Below are positions 48,521 to 57,666 of a stretch of 64,000 nucleotides of DNA, piece after piece. The position numbers and the translations under genes are program-made. The notes below the pieces were generated by a model. The model was not told where the DNA came from. It made no database searches and was given only the letters and a program-made list of their open reading frames with translations. The stretch lies in NCBI GenBank assembly GCA_030681195.1, contig JAUXXJ010000010.1:1-64000 (forward strand), given 5' to 3'. The stretch's first letter is position 1. Every line of letters starts with the position of its first letter. Origin of the DNA: Rhodocyclaceae bacterium (GTDB lineage: Bacteria > Pseudomonadota > Gammaproteobacteria > Burkholderiales > Rhodocyclaceae).

Positions 48521-51500
48521 ATGACAGAAACTCAGCACAAAGTTGAAGCGCGCCCTCATGTGGTGGGCATCGGTGCCAGTGCCGGCGGGCTTGAGGCCCT
48601 CATCCAATTTGTTTCCGGACTGACGCCCGGCCTTGACTGCATCTACGTCGTGGCCCAGCACATGTCGCCCTCGCATCGCAGCATGATGGCGGAGATCCTT
48701 TCTCGCGAGACGACTATTCCGGTGCGTGAACTGGTCGATGGCGAGCTGCCGCAAACCAGTGTGGTGTACATCATCCCGCCCGGGGTGAACATGACCTTCA
48801 AGGACGAGCGCTTCCATCTCACCACGCCGTCCCCCGAGATCTCGCCCAAGCCCTCGGTTAACCTGATGTTTCAATCCATGGCCGAGATCTTCGAAGACCG
48901 CGCCATTGGCATCATCCTGTCGGGTACCGGTTCTGATGGCACCCGGGGCCTGCGCGCCATCAAGTCGGCCGGCGGGCTCACCTTCGTGCAAATACCTGAG
49001 ACCGCCAAATACGACGGCATGCCGCGTTCTGCCATTGATGCCTGCGTGGCCGACCGCATTCTGCCGCCCGATCAGATCGGCAAGGAACTGGAACGTCTGG
49101 TGCGCTTCCCCGACACCTTCGGCGATGCCGAGGGTGCCGAGCACAATCGCCCGGAACTGGCCGATCTGTTCGAGCGTGTGCGCCAGCATACCCGCATCGA
49201 TTTTTCCAGCTACAAGCTCACCACCGTGCAGCGGCGCCTGCAACGGCGCATGTTGGCCACCGGCTGCACCACCTTGCTCGATTACCTGGCCTGGACCGAC
49301 ACCCACCCCGAGGAACTTGATGCCCTGGCCAAGGAAACCCTGATCTCGGTGACCGAGTTTTTCCGCGACAAGGAAGCTTTTCGCACCCTCGAACATTATC
49401 TGCGAGAAGTGGTGGCGCGCAAGCAGCCTGGGGAAGAACTGCGCGTCTGGGTGGCCGGTTGCGCGACCGGTGAAGAGGCCTATTCTCTGGCTATCCTGTG
49501 CAGCGAACTGATCGCCGAACGCAAAGACGACCTCACCCTGCAAGTGTTCGCCACCGACCTCGACAGCGACGCCCTTACCGTTGCCCGGCGCGGCATCTAC
49601 AACCAGGCCGCCCTGGCCGAGGTGCCAGCGGAATACCAGAACCGCTATTTCCAGGCCAGCGGCAACGGTTTCGAACCGATCAAGCCGCTGCGCGAGCGGA
49701 TAACCTTCGCACGCCAGGACATGACCGTCGATCCGCCCTTCCTGCGCATCGACCTGGTGACCTGCCGCAATGTCCTGATCTATTTCAACACCGACCTCCA
49801 GTTCAGGGTGCTCTCGGTGCTGCGCTTCGCCCTGCGCGATGACGGCCTGCTCTTTCTCGGCCGCTCGGAATCCGTCAGTCAGCAGGAAAACCTGTTCTCG
49901 GCTGCCGATCGCCGTGTCCGCATCTTCCGGCCCCGTGGCAAGTCGCTGCCGGTCAGCGCCAGCCGATTGGTGCGCGGCAAACTAAATATCCACGCACGGG
50001 TCTCCAAGCCCGTCGAAAGCAATTACGAGCGCGTGTTCCTGAACGCCGTGGCTGATCACTTCGATCCCGCCATGTTGATCGATGCCAGTTCGCGCATCCT
50101 GCACAGCCACGGCCCGGTGCACAAATTGGTGCAGTTTCCCACCGGCACGCCGGAGATGAACCTGGCCCAGTTGATCGTGCCCGAGCTGTCCAGCGAACTG
50201 CTGACCTCCCTCCATCGCGCCCGCCGCAAGCATGCCACTGTCTTCAGCCGCAAGCGCCGCATCGCCAGCCAGAACATGCAGACCTGGCGCCTGGTCATCC
50301 ATCCGATCGGCGAGCAACCCGAGGAGGAATCTTTTCTGGTCGTCTTCGAACAGGCCGTGCGTGGGGCCACCGAAGAACGCCTGTCCGAGCACGCCGATAC
50401 CGGCCATGGCGATGACGCGACCGAACAGGAACTAGCCGCCACGCGCGACCACCTGCAAACCCTGACGGAAGAGATGGCCGCCTCCGGCGAGGAGATGCAG
50501 GCCCTCAACGAGGAAGTTCAGGCCGCCAACGAAGAACTGCAAGCGACCAACGAAGAGCTTGAGGCGGCCAACGAAGAGTTGCAGGCCTCGAACGAGGAAC
50601 TGGTCAGCGTCAACGAGGAAAGCCTGGTCAAATCGGCCGAACTGGCGGCCATCAACAGCGATTTCGAGAGCGTCTACAACACCCTAGACTTTCCCATCCT
50701 GGTGTTCGACAGCGACCTGTTACTGAAGCGGGCCAATGGCGCTGCCATCCGTGCGTTTGATCTGCCACTGACCATCTCCGGCCAGCCCCTCGGTCGCCTG
50801 GCCCTGCCGCCGTTTCTGGCCGACATCGACCAACACCTCGGCGCCGCCCTGCGCGATCAACGCAAGGGAAGCTTCACCGCTCAGCATGCCGGCCACACTT
50901 ACCAAATCTATCTCACGCCGGCAATCAACCATAGCGGCGCGCCGCAAAGCGTGGTGCTGGTGGTCATCGACAACACCGAACTGGTGGGCGCGCAGGAAAA
51001 GATCCGTGAGAGTCAGGAACACCTGCTGGCGATCATGAACCATTCCGGCTCGCTGGTGATGCTGAAGGACACCGCCGGTCGCTACGAATTCGTTAACCGG
51101 CGCTTCGAGGAGGTGTTCAATGTGAAGGCCGAGAGCGTCGTGGGCAAGACCGACCGCCAGATCTTCCTGCCCGCCGTGTCCGACAGGCTGCGTGAAAACG
51201 ATCTCCAGGCCATGTCGCGCCTGGAGGCCGTGGAGGCGGTAGAAGAACTGGAATACGAGGGTAGCAAACTCTGGCTGAACACCATCAGCTTCCCGATCTT
51301 CGATCGCAGCGGTACCATCCGGGCCGTCTGCACCGAGGCCACCGACGTTACCCTGAAGCGCCACGCCCAGGAACAACTCAACCTGGCCGCCAAGGTGTTC
51401 GACCGTGCCGGCGAGGCCATCGTCATCACCAATGCCGACGCCAAAATCATTACCGCCAACGAGGCCTTCAGCCAAATCACCGGCTACAGCACCCAGGAAG

Positions 51501-53068
51501 TCATCGGCCAGACGCCGGCCATCCTGCGTTCTGGTCGCCACGGCAAGGAGTTTTACGAGCACATGTGGCGCGCACTAAGCGATGCCGGCTCCTGGCAGGG
51601 CGAGATTTACAACAAACGCAAGAACGGCGAGATCTACCCCGAGTGGCTGACCATCAACTCGGTGCTCGATGAACACGGCAAGATCAGCAACTATGTCGCC
51701 ATCTTCAGCGACATCACCGCCATCAAGTCCTCGCAGCGGAAAATCGAGTACATGGCCACCCATGACGAACTGACCGGCCTGCCCAACCGTGGCCTGCTCA
51801 TGGACCGGCTCAAGCACGGCGTCTCCCAAGCCCGTCGCCAGAACCATAAACTGGCGGTGCTGTTCGTCGATCTGGATAACTTCAAGGTCATCAACGACAG
51901 TCTCGGTCACGACATCGGCGATCTCCTGCTCAAGGAGGCCGCGGGTCGCTTGCAGCAATGCGTGCGCGATTCTGACACCCTGGCCCGTCTGGGCGGTGAC
52001 GAGTTCATCGTCCTGCTGGTCGATATTGATCTCGAAGAGGTCAACACCGTGGCCAACCGGGTCGTCGATTACCTGAGTGCCTCGTTCCCGATCCGCGGTC
52101 ACAATCTCCATGTTTCGGCCAGCATCGGCATCAGCCTTTACCCGGAGGACGGCGAGGACAGCGGCACCTTGCTCAAGAACGCCGACACCGCCATGTATCG
52201 TTCCAAGGAACGCGGTCGCAACCAGTACCAGTTCTTCGCCGATGAGATGAAGGTGCGCGCGCTGCAGCGCCTGACCCTGGAATCTGGCCTCCGCCTCGCT
52301 ATCCAGGCGGGCCATTTCCGGCTCTGCTATCAACCCCAGATCGCCATCAGCCACGTTCGCTTCAAACCTGGCGAAATGGTTGGCGCGGAGGCCCTGCTGC
52401 GCTGGCACGACCCGGATCTGGGCGATATTTCGCCGGGCCAGTTCATCCCGGTGGCCGAAAATTGCGGCCTGATCAACGCGATTGGTGCCATCGTCATCGA
52501 CCTCGCTCTGGCCGACATCGCCCGCTGGCAGGCGGACGGCCTCCAGCCGCCGATCATTTCGATCAATGTCTCGTCGCACCAGTTGCGCGAATCCCAGTTT
52601 GTCGATCAATTCACCGAGGCCCTGGCACGCGCCGGCGTGGACGCCGATCGGGTCTGCATCGAACTGACCGAGAGCGTGCTGATGGAACGCGTCGATGTTG
52701 TCCGGGACATCCTGAACCGTTTGGATCAGATGGGGGTCGCAATCAGCGTGGACGATTTCGGCACTGGCTATTCCTCGCTTAGCTATCTCAAGAAACTGCC
52801 CATCCATGAACTCAAGATCGACCGCTCCTTCGTCGATGGCATCGCCGAGGAAGACGAAGATCGCTCCATCGCCACCGCCATCGTCACCATGGCGCATGCC
52901 CTGAACATGACGGTGGTGGCCGAAGGCGTGGAAACCGAACAGCAACTGAACACGCTCAAGGAACTCGGTTGCGAAACCGCCCAGGGCTATCTGCTGCATC
53001 GCCCGCTGGAGGTCAAGGCGTTCAGTGCCCTGCTTCGCCAACGCCTGCCCAAACAATCCGGGAGTTGA
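48521..53068 (+). CDS. CheB-CheR-coiled coil-PAS-GGDEF-EAL signalling giant
   Basis: 1515 residues, no membrane segment. Order: CheB methylesterase (Ser20 in GASAGG, a QH histidine, Asp in GTGSDGTRG), CheR methyltransferase (~210-490, AGCATGEEAYS SAM loop), a long heptad coiled coil (~640-715) built from EEL-x-A-x-N repeats, PAS domains (~715-1070), GGDEF with intact motif (1158-1162) and RDSD inhibitory site, and EAL with intact motif (1290-1292) and DDFGTGYSS. All four enzymatic domains keep their key residues. The ATG at 48521 is preferred to a TTG at 48506. It ends directly before the phytochrome gene, so light is a likely input. Confidence 0.92.
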   Translation: MTETQHKVEARPHVVGIGASAGGLEALIQFVSGLTPGLDCIYVVAQHMSPSHRSMMAEILSRETTIPVRELVDGELPQTSVVYIIPPGVNMTFKDERFHLTTPSPEISPKPSVNLMFQSMAEIFEDRAIGIILSGTGSDGTRGLRAIKSAGGLTFVQIPETAKYDGMPRSAIDACVADRILPPDQIGKELERLVRFPDTFGDAEGAEHNRPELADLFERVRQHTRIDFSSYKLTTVQRRLQRRMLATGCTTLLDYLAWTDTHPEELDALAKETLISVTEFFRDKEAFRTLEHYLREVVARKQPGEELRVWVAGCATGEEAYSLAILCSELIAERKDDLTLQVFATDLDSDALTVARRGIYNQAALAEVPAEYQNRYFQASGNGFEPIKPLRERITFARQDMTVDPPFLRIDLVTCRNVLIYFNTDLQFRVLSVLRFALRDDGLLFLGRSESVSQQENLFSAADRRVRIFRPRGKSLPVSASRLVRGKLNIHARVSKPVESNYERVFLNAVADHFDPAMLIDASSRILHSHGPVHKLVQFPTGTPEMNLAQLIVPELSSELLTSLHRARRKHATVFSRKRRIASQNMQTWRLVIHPIGEQPEEESFLVVFEQAVRGATEERLSEHADTGHGDDATEQELAATRDHLQTLTEEMAASGEEMQALNEEVQAANEELQATNEELEAANEELQASNEELVSVNEESLVKSAELAAINSDFESVYNTLDFPILVFDSDLLLKRANGAAIRAFDLPLTISGQPLGRLALPPFLADIDQHLGAALRDQRKGSFTAQHAGHTYQIYLTPAINHSGAPQSVVLVVIDNTELVGAQEKIRESQEHLLAIMNHSGSLVMLKDTAGRYEFVNRRFEEVFNVKAESVVGKTDRQIFLPAVSDRLRENDLQAMSRLEAVEAVEELEYEGSKLWLNTISFPIFDRSGTIRAVCTEATDVTLKRHAQEQLNLAAKVFDRAGEAIVITNADAKIITANEAFSQITGYSTQEVIGQTPAILRSGRHGKEFYEHMWRALSDAGSWQGEIYNKRKNGEIYPEWLTINSVLDEHGKISNYVAIFSDITAIKSSQRKIEYMATHDELTGLPNRGLLMDRLKHGVSQARRQNHKLAVLFVDLDNFKVINDSLGHDIGDLLLKEAAGRLQQCVRDSDTLARLGGDEFIVLLVDIDLEEVNTVANRVVDYLSASFPIRGHNLHVSASIGISLYPEDGEDSGTLLKNADTAMYRSKERGRNQYQFFADEMKVRALQRLTLESGLRLAIQAGHFRLCYQPQIAISHVRFKPGEMVGAEALLRWHDPDLGDISPGQFIPVAENCGLINAIGAIVIDLALADIARWQADGLQPPIISINVSSHQLRESQFVDQFTEALARAGVDADRVCIELTESVLMERVDVVRDILNRLDQMGVAISVDDFGTGYSSLSYLKKLPIHELKIDRSFVDGIAEEDEDRSIATAIVTMAHALNMTVVAEGVETEQQLNTLKELGCETAQGYLLHRPLEVKAFSALLRQRLPKQSGS

Positions 53069-54565
53069 ATGATGGACACCCCTACTACCCTGTCCGCCCT
53101 GATACAGGGCTGTGAAGCGGAAAAACTGCATCTTTCCGGCGCCATTCAGGGCTTCGGCGCGATGCTCCGAGTAACAGGCACGGCGCCCTTCCAAATCACC
53201 CACGCCAGTGCCAATCTGGCCGATTACCTGGGCATACCGCCGACTGCCCTGCTCGGTCAAGACATCAAGGCCACCGGCTGTCTGAATGCCGCGATGCTGG
53301 CGCGCCTGGGCGACCAACCCGGACAGAGCTTGCCCCTGCCACATTTGAACCAGGTGGAGGACAAACGCGTAGATGCGCTCCTGATTCGCAGCCCGGATGG
53401 CATTCTGGTCGAATTCGAAAATAGCGCAGTCGGAACCGCGCCGGTACTGATCCAGGAATTGCAACGCCCCTTCCTCCACTTGCCCTACGCCGATGAGGAA
53501 ATCGCCGCCTATCACGACAACCTGGTCAAAGCTTTTGCGCTGGTCACCGGTTTCGACCGCGTCATGCTTTACCGTTTTCACGAAGACTGGTCCGGTGAGG
53601 TGATCGCCGAAGCTACCAGCGATGCCTTGGGCCGTTATCTGGGGCTGCGCTTTCCCGACAGCGACATCCCGGCCATCGCCCGCAACCTGTACCTGATCAA
53701 TCCCTATCGCCTGATCCCTGACATCCACGCGGCTGCGGTCGACATCCTTGGCCTCGCCGCCGATCCGCCCGACCTGACCTGGTCCAACCTGCGCAGTGTC
53801 GCACCCGTGCACCTGCAATACCTGACCCACATGGGCGTTGGCGCCTCCTTCTCTGTGCCGATTGTCATCGCAGGCAAATTGTGGGGGCTGCTCGCCTGCC
53901 ATCATTTGCAGCCGCGCGGCCTTTCCCCCGACCAGCGCCAGGCCAGTGTCACCCTGACCCGCGCCTACAGCCTCGGCCTCACCTCCCATCTGGCCAGCCG
54001 CCGCCTGCAAATGATCGACAGCTTGGATCGACGCGTCGATGGCCTGCTGGAGCGCATCGCCCAACATGCCGACCCGCTCGACGGCATCGAGCACGCCGCC
54101 CCCGCGCTCATGGATATCGTGTCTGCACGCGGCTTCGCCCTGGTCATCAACGACGATGTGGTGATGACCGCCGACACCCCGGAGATGGACTGCATGAGCC
54201 GCATCGACCAATGGTTTCTGGCCCGCCCCGAGCCCGTGCTGGCCAGCGATAGCATGGAAGGCCTGCTCGCCCCTCCCCCCGGCGAACCCTGCTCCCCCAG
54301 CCGCGGCATACTGGCGGTCAAGGCCCGCTCCCCCCGCTCGGGTTGGGTGCGTTTTTACTGGTTCCGTCCAGCCGAAGCGCAGGAAGTCGCCTGGGCCGGC
54401 AATCCGAACAAGCCGACGGTCGAACACGCCGGCGCCCTCATGCTGTCGCCGCGCCGATCCTTTGAAAAATGGGTGGAAATCAAGACTAACCAGTGCCGCC
54501 CCTGGAACAACGAAGAAAAACTGACTGCCAGCAAGTTTCGCAGTACCCTCTTGCACTGGCTTTGA
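53069..54565 (+). CDS. bphP: Bacteriophytochrome photosensory core without output domain
   Basis: 498 residues: PAS (~1-120), GAF (~135-300), PHY (~310-498). Cys15 in GCEAEKLH occupies the biliverdin-attachment position of bacteriophytochromes. The chromophore pocket keeps the Asp of DSDIP and the PVHLQYL histidine, and the PHY tongue has the PRxSF motif (SPRRSF). The chain stops after PHY: no histidine kinase or other output domain is present. The signal must therefore pass by protein contact, most simply to the preceding GGDEF-EAL protein. The start abuts the previous stop codon, and the stop overlaps the heme oxygenase start. Confidence 0.92.
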   Translation: MMDTPTTLSALIQGCEAEKLHLSGAIQGFGAMLRVTGTAPFQITHASANLADYLGIPPTALLGQDIKATGCLNAAMLARLGDQPGQSLPLPHLNQVEDKRVDALLIRSPDGILVEFENSAVGTAPVLIQELQRPFLHLPYADEEIAAYHDNLVKAFALVTGFDRVMLYRFHEDWSGEVIAEATSDALGRYLGLRFPDSDIPAIARNLYLINPYRLIPDIHAAAVDILGLAADPPDLTWSNLRSVAPVHLQYLTHMGVGASFSVPIVIAGKLWGLLACHHLQPRGLSPDQRQASVTLTRAYSLGLTSHLASRRLQMIDSLDRRVDGLLERIAQHADPLDGIEHAAPALMDIVSARGFALVINDDVVMTADTPEMDCMSRIDQWFLARPEPVLASDSMEGLLAPPPGEPCSPSRGILAVKARSPRSGWVRFYWFRPAEAQEVAWAGNPNKPTVEHAGALMLSPRRSFEKWVEIKTNQCRPWNNEEKLTASKFRSTLLHWL

Positions 54566-55137
54566 TGCCGACCTCGCCCCTCCACCAGGCCCTGCGCCAG
54601 GCCACCCGCGAGGCTCATCACGCCCTCGATCACCATCCCGTGCTGGCGCCGCTGGCCCAGCCGACGCTGACCCGCGCTGACTATGGCCGGGCGCTGCAAG
54701 GGCTGCATGCCCTGCACGCCTACGCCGAACCCGCCATACTGGGTTTTCTGGCCCGGCACAATCTGGCTTTCGACTACCAGCCACGATGCAAACTCGCCGC
54801 CCTTGAACAAGACCTCGATGCTCTCGGCCTGGCCCCTCCTGACGAAGCCATGCGCCTCGACGCCGTCGAGCGTCCGGGGCAGTTGATCGGCTTGCTCTAC
54901 ACCGTCGAGGGATCGACCTTGGGTGGCCATTTTCTTGTGCGGCGTATCCGGCAAAGCCATGGCGACGACCTGCCCACCCGTTTCCTGGGTGGCTATGGCG
55001 ACCAAACTGAAAGCCGCTGGAGCGAATTCTGGTGCTTTGCCAATGTCTATTGTCCCGAAGCCGAAATGGCTAGCGCCCAAACCTATGCCGTGGCGACATT
55101 CACCGCCTTGAAAGCGCGACTGGATAGGCTGATTTGA
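54565..55137 (+). CDS. bphO: Heme oxygenase (biliverdin producer)
   Basis: 190 residues of the biliverdin-producing heme oxygenase family. The heme-ligating histidine lies in REAHHALDHHP (His18 or His19), and GSTLGGHFL is the distal-helix glycine motif. It opens heme to biliverdin, which the phytochrome encoded upstream binds at Cys15. The ATG overlaps the phytochrome stop (TGATG), giving tight co-translation of pigment-maker and photoreceptor. Confidence 0.92.
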   Translation: MPTSPLHQALRQATREAHHALDHHPVLAPLAQPTLTRADYGRALQGLHALHAYAEPAILGFLARHNLAFDYQPRCKLAALEQDLDALGLAPPDEAMRLDAVERPGQLIGLLYTVEGSTLGGHFLVRRIRQSHGDDLPTRFLGGYGDQTESRWSEFWCFANVYCPEAEMASAQTYAVATFTALKARLDRLI

Positions 55138-55154
55138 GGCTTCAATGAATTCGC

Positions 55155-55988
55155 CTACCGCAGCGGCACGAAGCGCATCCAGTTGCCAGCTTCGATAGTG
55201 TTTGCCGGCACCTTGCGCCCTTGAAAGAAAATACCGAGGTTTTTGCCTTCCGCAACACGCAGACGCTCACCGGCCACCATGGGAATACGTTCGGACCCAC
55301 CTTTTTCCAGGCGGATGGTATCGGTCTCCCGTCCATCGCGCTGCTTGATCAGCACCGCCGCATCGTGGGCCATCACATAGATTGACCGGGCGGGCTTATG
55401 CGCCTCAAGCCCCTGCACATCGACAACTTTGCGGACGGGTTCCGGCTTGGGTTCTTCAATCGGTGCGACGGGGATGGCGACAGGTGCTGGCGCCGCTACT
55501 GGCGCCGCTGGTGACGGTGCCTCGGAAATGGTCGCCGGCCTTGGCTGAGTCGGTACAGGTGCGGATGGATGGTAAAACTGGATCGCCAGGACGGCGGCCA
55601 GCGCAAGAAACAGTAGCACGACCGCCCAGTGCCCCCGGCCCATTGTCGACGACGGCGTACGGGCCAGACTTTCGCTGTCGCTCAAGGCGCTATCAAGGAC
55701 GGTCGGTGCGTTGCGCACAGCAACCTCAGGGGAGTCACTGGCTGTGGCCAGCGGTGCAATCGCATCGAGATCGATCCCCAGCAGCGTCGCATAGCGTTGG
55801 GCACACCACAACCGTGCAGGCGCGCCCGGAAAATTCGTAGCCAACCCGGCTTCCAGCGCCAGAATCTGGGGCTTGACCAGGCAGAGTTGTCGCGCCACCG
55901 TTTCGACAGGCGTACCCACGGCTTCGCGCTGTTGGCGAAACTGCCTGCCTATCGACTGCCAGTCGATATTCTCGTTATCGTAAGTCAT
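55155..55988 (-). CDS. RodZ-like helix-turn-helix membrane protein
   Basis: 277 residues. A cytoplasmic Xre-type HTH_25 domain (~12-85), a membrane segment near 122-142, a Pro/Ala-rich periplasmic spacer (~145-185) and a DUF4115-like beta domain (~200-277). The layout matches RodZ, which links MreB to the cell-wall machinery. In betaproteobacteria rodZ usually neighbours ispG; that is not so here, so this may be a second, divergent copy. It converges on the heme oxygenase gene. Confidence 0.78.
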   Translation of the reverse strand: MTYDNENIDWQSIGRQFRQQREAVGTPVETVARQLCLVKPQILALEAGLATNFPGAPARLWCAQRYATLLGIDLDAIAPLATASDSPEVAVRNAPTVLDSALSDSESLARTPSSTMGRGHWAVVLLFLALAAVLAIQFYHPSAPVPTQPRPATISEAPSPAAPVAAPAPVAIPVAPIEEPKPEPVRKVVDVQGLEAHKPARSIYVMAHDAAVLIKQRDGRETDTIRLEKGGSERIPMVAGERLRVAEGKNLGIFFQGRKVPANTIEAGNWMRFVPLR

Positions 55989-56114
55989 GGCTCCTCAGAA
56001 TGTTGCCTATGTATTTCGTCAGATGCCACAAAGGACATGGCACCCGTGAAATCAAGCAATTATGTTTTTTCTTCTATATTGCCTGAATTGACAGAAATTG
56101 GAACTACATTTTTC

Positions 56115-56885
56115 ATGTGCCTGATCTTGCTGGCTTGGCAAACCCATCCGCAGTTTCCCCTAATCGTTGCCGCCAATCGCGACGAGTTTTACCCGCGACG
56201 TACCGCCCGCGCCGACTTTTGGCCAGCGCATCCGCAGGTGCTGGCCGGTCGTGATCTGGAAGCCATCGGTACGTTGGGCACCTGGCTGGGACTGACCCGG
56301 CAAGGGCGGTTTGCCGCACTGACCAACTACCGCGATCCGTCCCGGCACAAGGCGGATGCGCCCTCACGCGGGCGACTGGTGGCGGATTTTCTCTGTGGCC
56401 ATGACCCCATCGACGCCTATCTGGACAGTCTTGAAGCTGCCGACTACAACGGCTTCAATCTGCTGCTCGGGGATGGGCAGCGGCTGGTCGCCTTCAGCAA
56501 CATCACGCGCCAACGGCACAAGCTCGCGCCCGGCATCTACGGTCTATCGAATGCCACGCTGGATACGCCCTGGCCCAAAGTCGGCGCTGGCAAGACGGCA
56601 TTGGCGCATGCGCTGGCGACGCTGCCGGACGAAACGGCCCTGCAGCATCTGCTGCGCGATGACCGGATTCACCCTGACATCGCCCTGCCCGCCACCGGCG
56701 TCCCCCTCACCTGGGAACGCCTGCTCTCGGCGGCCTTCATTCGCAGCCCGGATTACGGGACGCGTTGCTCGACACTGATAAAAGTCGGCGCTGACGGGAC
56801 GGCAAGCTTTGACGAGCAAACCTGGCTACCCGGCGGCATTGCCGGTGCGCGTTGCCGCTATCGCTTCGAGCTGGAAAAAAACTAG
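56115..56885 (+). CDS. NRDE (TANGO2-like) protein
   Basis: 256 residues. The defining ANRDEF motif is at residues 20-25, following the MCLILLAW start of the family. NRDE/TANGO2 proteins are implicated in heme or metabolite handling, but their reaction is unsettled. The ATG at 56115 is fixed by the conserved Met-Cys start. It carries two in-frame copies of the dispersed repeat (KVGAGKTA and KVGADGTA) and a possible third, decayed one at 56197. The end overlaps the small minus-strand gene by 4 bp. Confidence 0.88.
   Translation: MCLILLAWQTHPQFPLIVAANRDEFYPRRTARADFWPAHPQVLAGRDLEAIGTLGTWLGLTRQGRFAALTNYRDPSRHKADAPSRGRLVADFLCGHDPIDAYLDSLEAADYNGFNLLLGDGQRLVAFSNITRQRHKLAPGIYGLSNATLDTPWPKVGAGKTALAHALATLPDETALQHLLRDDRIHPDIALPATGVPLTWERLLSAAFIRSPDYGTRCSTLIKVGADGTASFDEQTWLPGGIAGARCRYRFELEKN
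56197..56220 (-). repeat. Degenerate copy of the dispersed repeat (in NRDE gene)
   Basis: 20 of 24 positions match on the minus strand. It falls on the conserved stretch after ANRDEF, so it may reflect protein conservation and not a repeat. Confidence 0.35.
56576..56599 (+). repeat. Dispersed 24-bp repeat, copy 10 (in NRDE gene)
   Basis: Two mismatches. Read as Lys-Val-Gly-Ala-Gly-Lys-Thr-Ala. Confidence 0.85.
56780..56803 (+). repeat. Dispersed 24-bp repeat, copy 11 (in NRDE gene)
   Basis: Two mismatches. Read as Lys-Val-Gly-Ala-Asp-Gly-Thr-Ala, 204 bp after copy 10 and in the same frame. Confidence 0.85.
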
Positions 56886-57109
56886 CCCCCCTTCTTGAGG
56901 GCGAGAAAGCTCCAGTCATCCAGACTGGCTTCTGTCGAGCCTTCGTCAAAATCCTTCAGGCTGTGCGAAAAGCGCTCGATGAAGCCGCTGCAGAAATTGG
57001 CGACCATCTCGCCGCTGTCCTTGTTCGGGGTAAAGCCCTTGAGCAGTTCGGGCTGATTGCGGATCACGGCAGCGAGAAACTCGCAGGCGGCAAGGTGATG
57101 GATATCCAT
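56882..57109 (-). CDS. Small conserved-looking protein, function unknown
   Basis: 75 residues, acidic to neutral, no signal peptide or membrane segment. It opens with MDIHHLAACEFLAAVI and has a helical middle (SGEMVANFCSGFIERF). I recognise no family. Its stop overlaps the end of the NRDE gene; the transpeptidase gene begins further upstream on the same strand. Confidence 0.6.
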   Translation of the reverse strand: MDIHHLAACEFLAAVIRNQPELLKGFTPNKDSGEMVANFCSGFIERFSHSLKDFDEGSTEASLDDWSFLALKKGG

Positions 57110-57169
57110 GGTAGGGTTCTTTCGGTTGGGGAATCCGACTCATCCTACGCCCTTATTTCAAGCCTCATT

Positions 57170-57649
57170 TCAACCAACAATCTCCACCGGGGTGTAGGGC
57201 GGCACTAGGTCGAACAATTCGATGATGTCGCGGTTTCTCATCCGCACGCAGCCGATTGACCCCGGCTGTCCCATCGGCACCGTGTCCGGGCTGCCGTGGA
57301 TGTAGATGTAGCGGCGCATCGTGTCGACGCAGCCGAGCCGGTTGATGCCCGATTCGCAGCCCGACAGCCACAAAATGCGCGTCAGAATCCAGTCGCGGCC
57401 CGGATTTGCCAGCGCCAGTTCCGGCGTCCAAATCTCGCCGGTCGGCCGACGGCGCACAAACACCGTATTCGCCGTCTCGCCAGCGCCGACTTTTGCACGA
57501 ATGATGTGGCGACCGCGCGGCGTGCAGTTGCTGCCGTTCCGCTCCCCTGCCCCCTTGGCGGCGGTTGAAACCACATATTGCTTGAGCAGCGTGTCGTCCT
57601 CATCAAAGAGTTCGAGCGTCTGGTCGGGGATGCGGATGGTGATCTGCAT
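57170..57649 (-). CDS. L,D-transpeptidase (YkuD family)
   Basis: 159 residues with the YkuD signature: His118 in YIHGSPD and nucleophile Cys134 in SIGCVRM. It would cross-link peptidoglycan or attach proteins to it. No signal peptide is visible with the MQITIR start at 57649; longer starts (57664, 57694) add none. That is odd for an enzyme with a periplasmic substrate, although short proteobacterial YkuD proteins of this kind do occur. A perfect repeat copy (57471-57494) encodes KVGAGETA at residues 53-60, next to NTVF. Confidence 0.85.
   Translation of the reverse strand: MQITIRIPDQTLELFDEDDTLLKQYVVSTAAKGAGERNGSNCTPRGRHIIRAKVGAGETANTVFVRRRPTGEIWTPELALANPGRDWILTRILWLSGCESGINRLGCVDTMRRYIYIHGSPDTVPMGQPGSIGCVRMRNRDIIELFDLVPPYTPVEIVG
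57471..57494 (-). repeat. Dispersed 24-bp repeat, copy 12 (in transpeptidase)
   Basis: Perfect match on the minus strand, which is also the coding strand. Read as Lys-Val-Gly-Ala-Gly-Glu-Thr-Ala. Confidence 0.92.
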
Positions 57650-57666
57650 CAGACGATTTTCACGCA

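Noticed and set aside
50505..50620. Tandem ~21-bp DNA periodicity
   Set aside because: Explained by the heptad coiled coil of the encoded protein, not by a satellite or CRISPR.
51575..54784. A 1069-codon open frame on the minus strand
   Set aside because: Antisense to the CheB/CheR-GGDEF-EAL and phytochrome genes, which are far better supported; no domain is recognisable.
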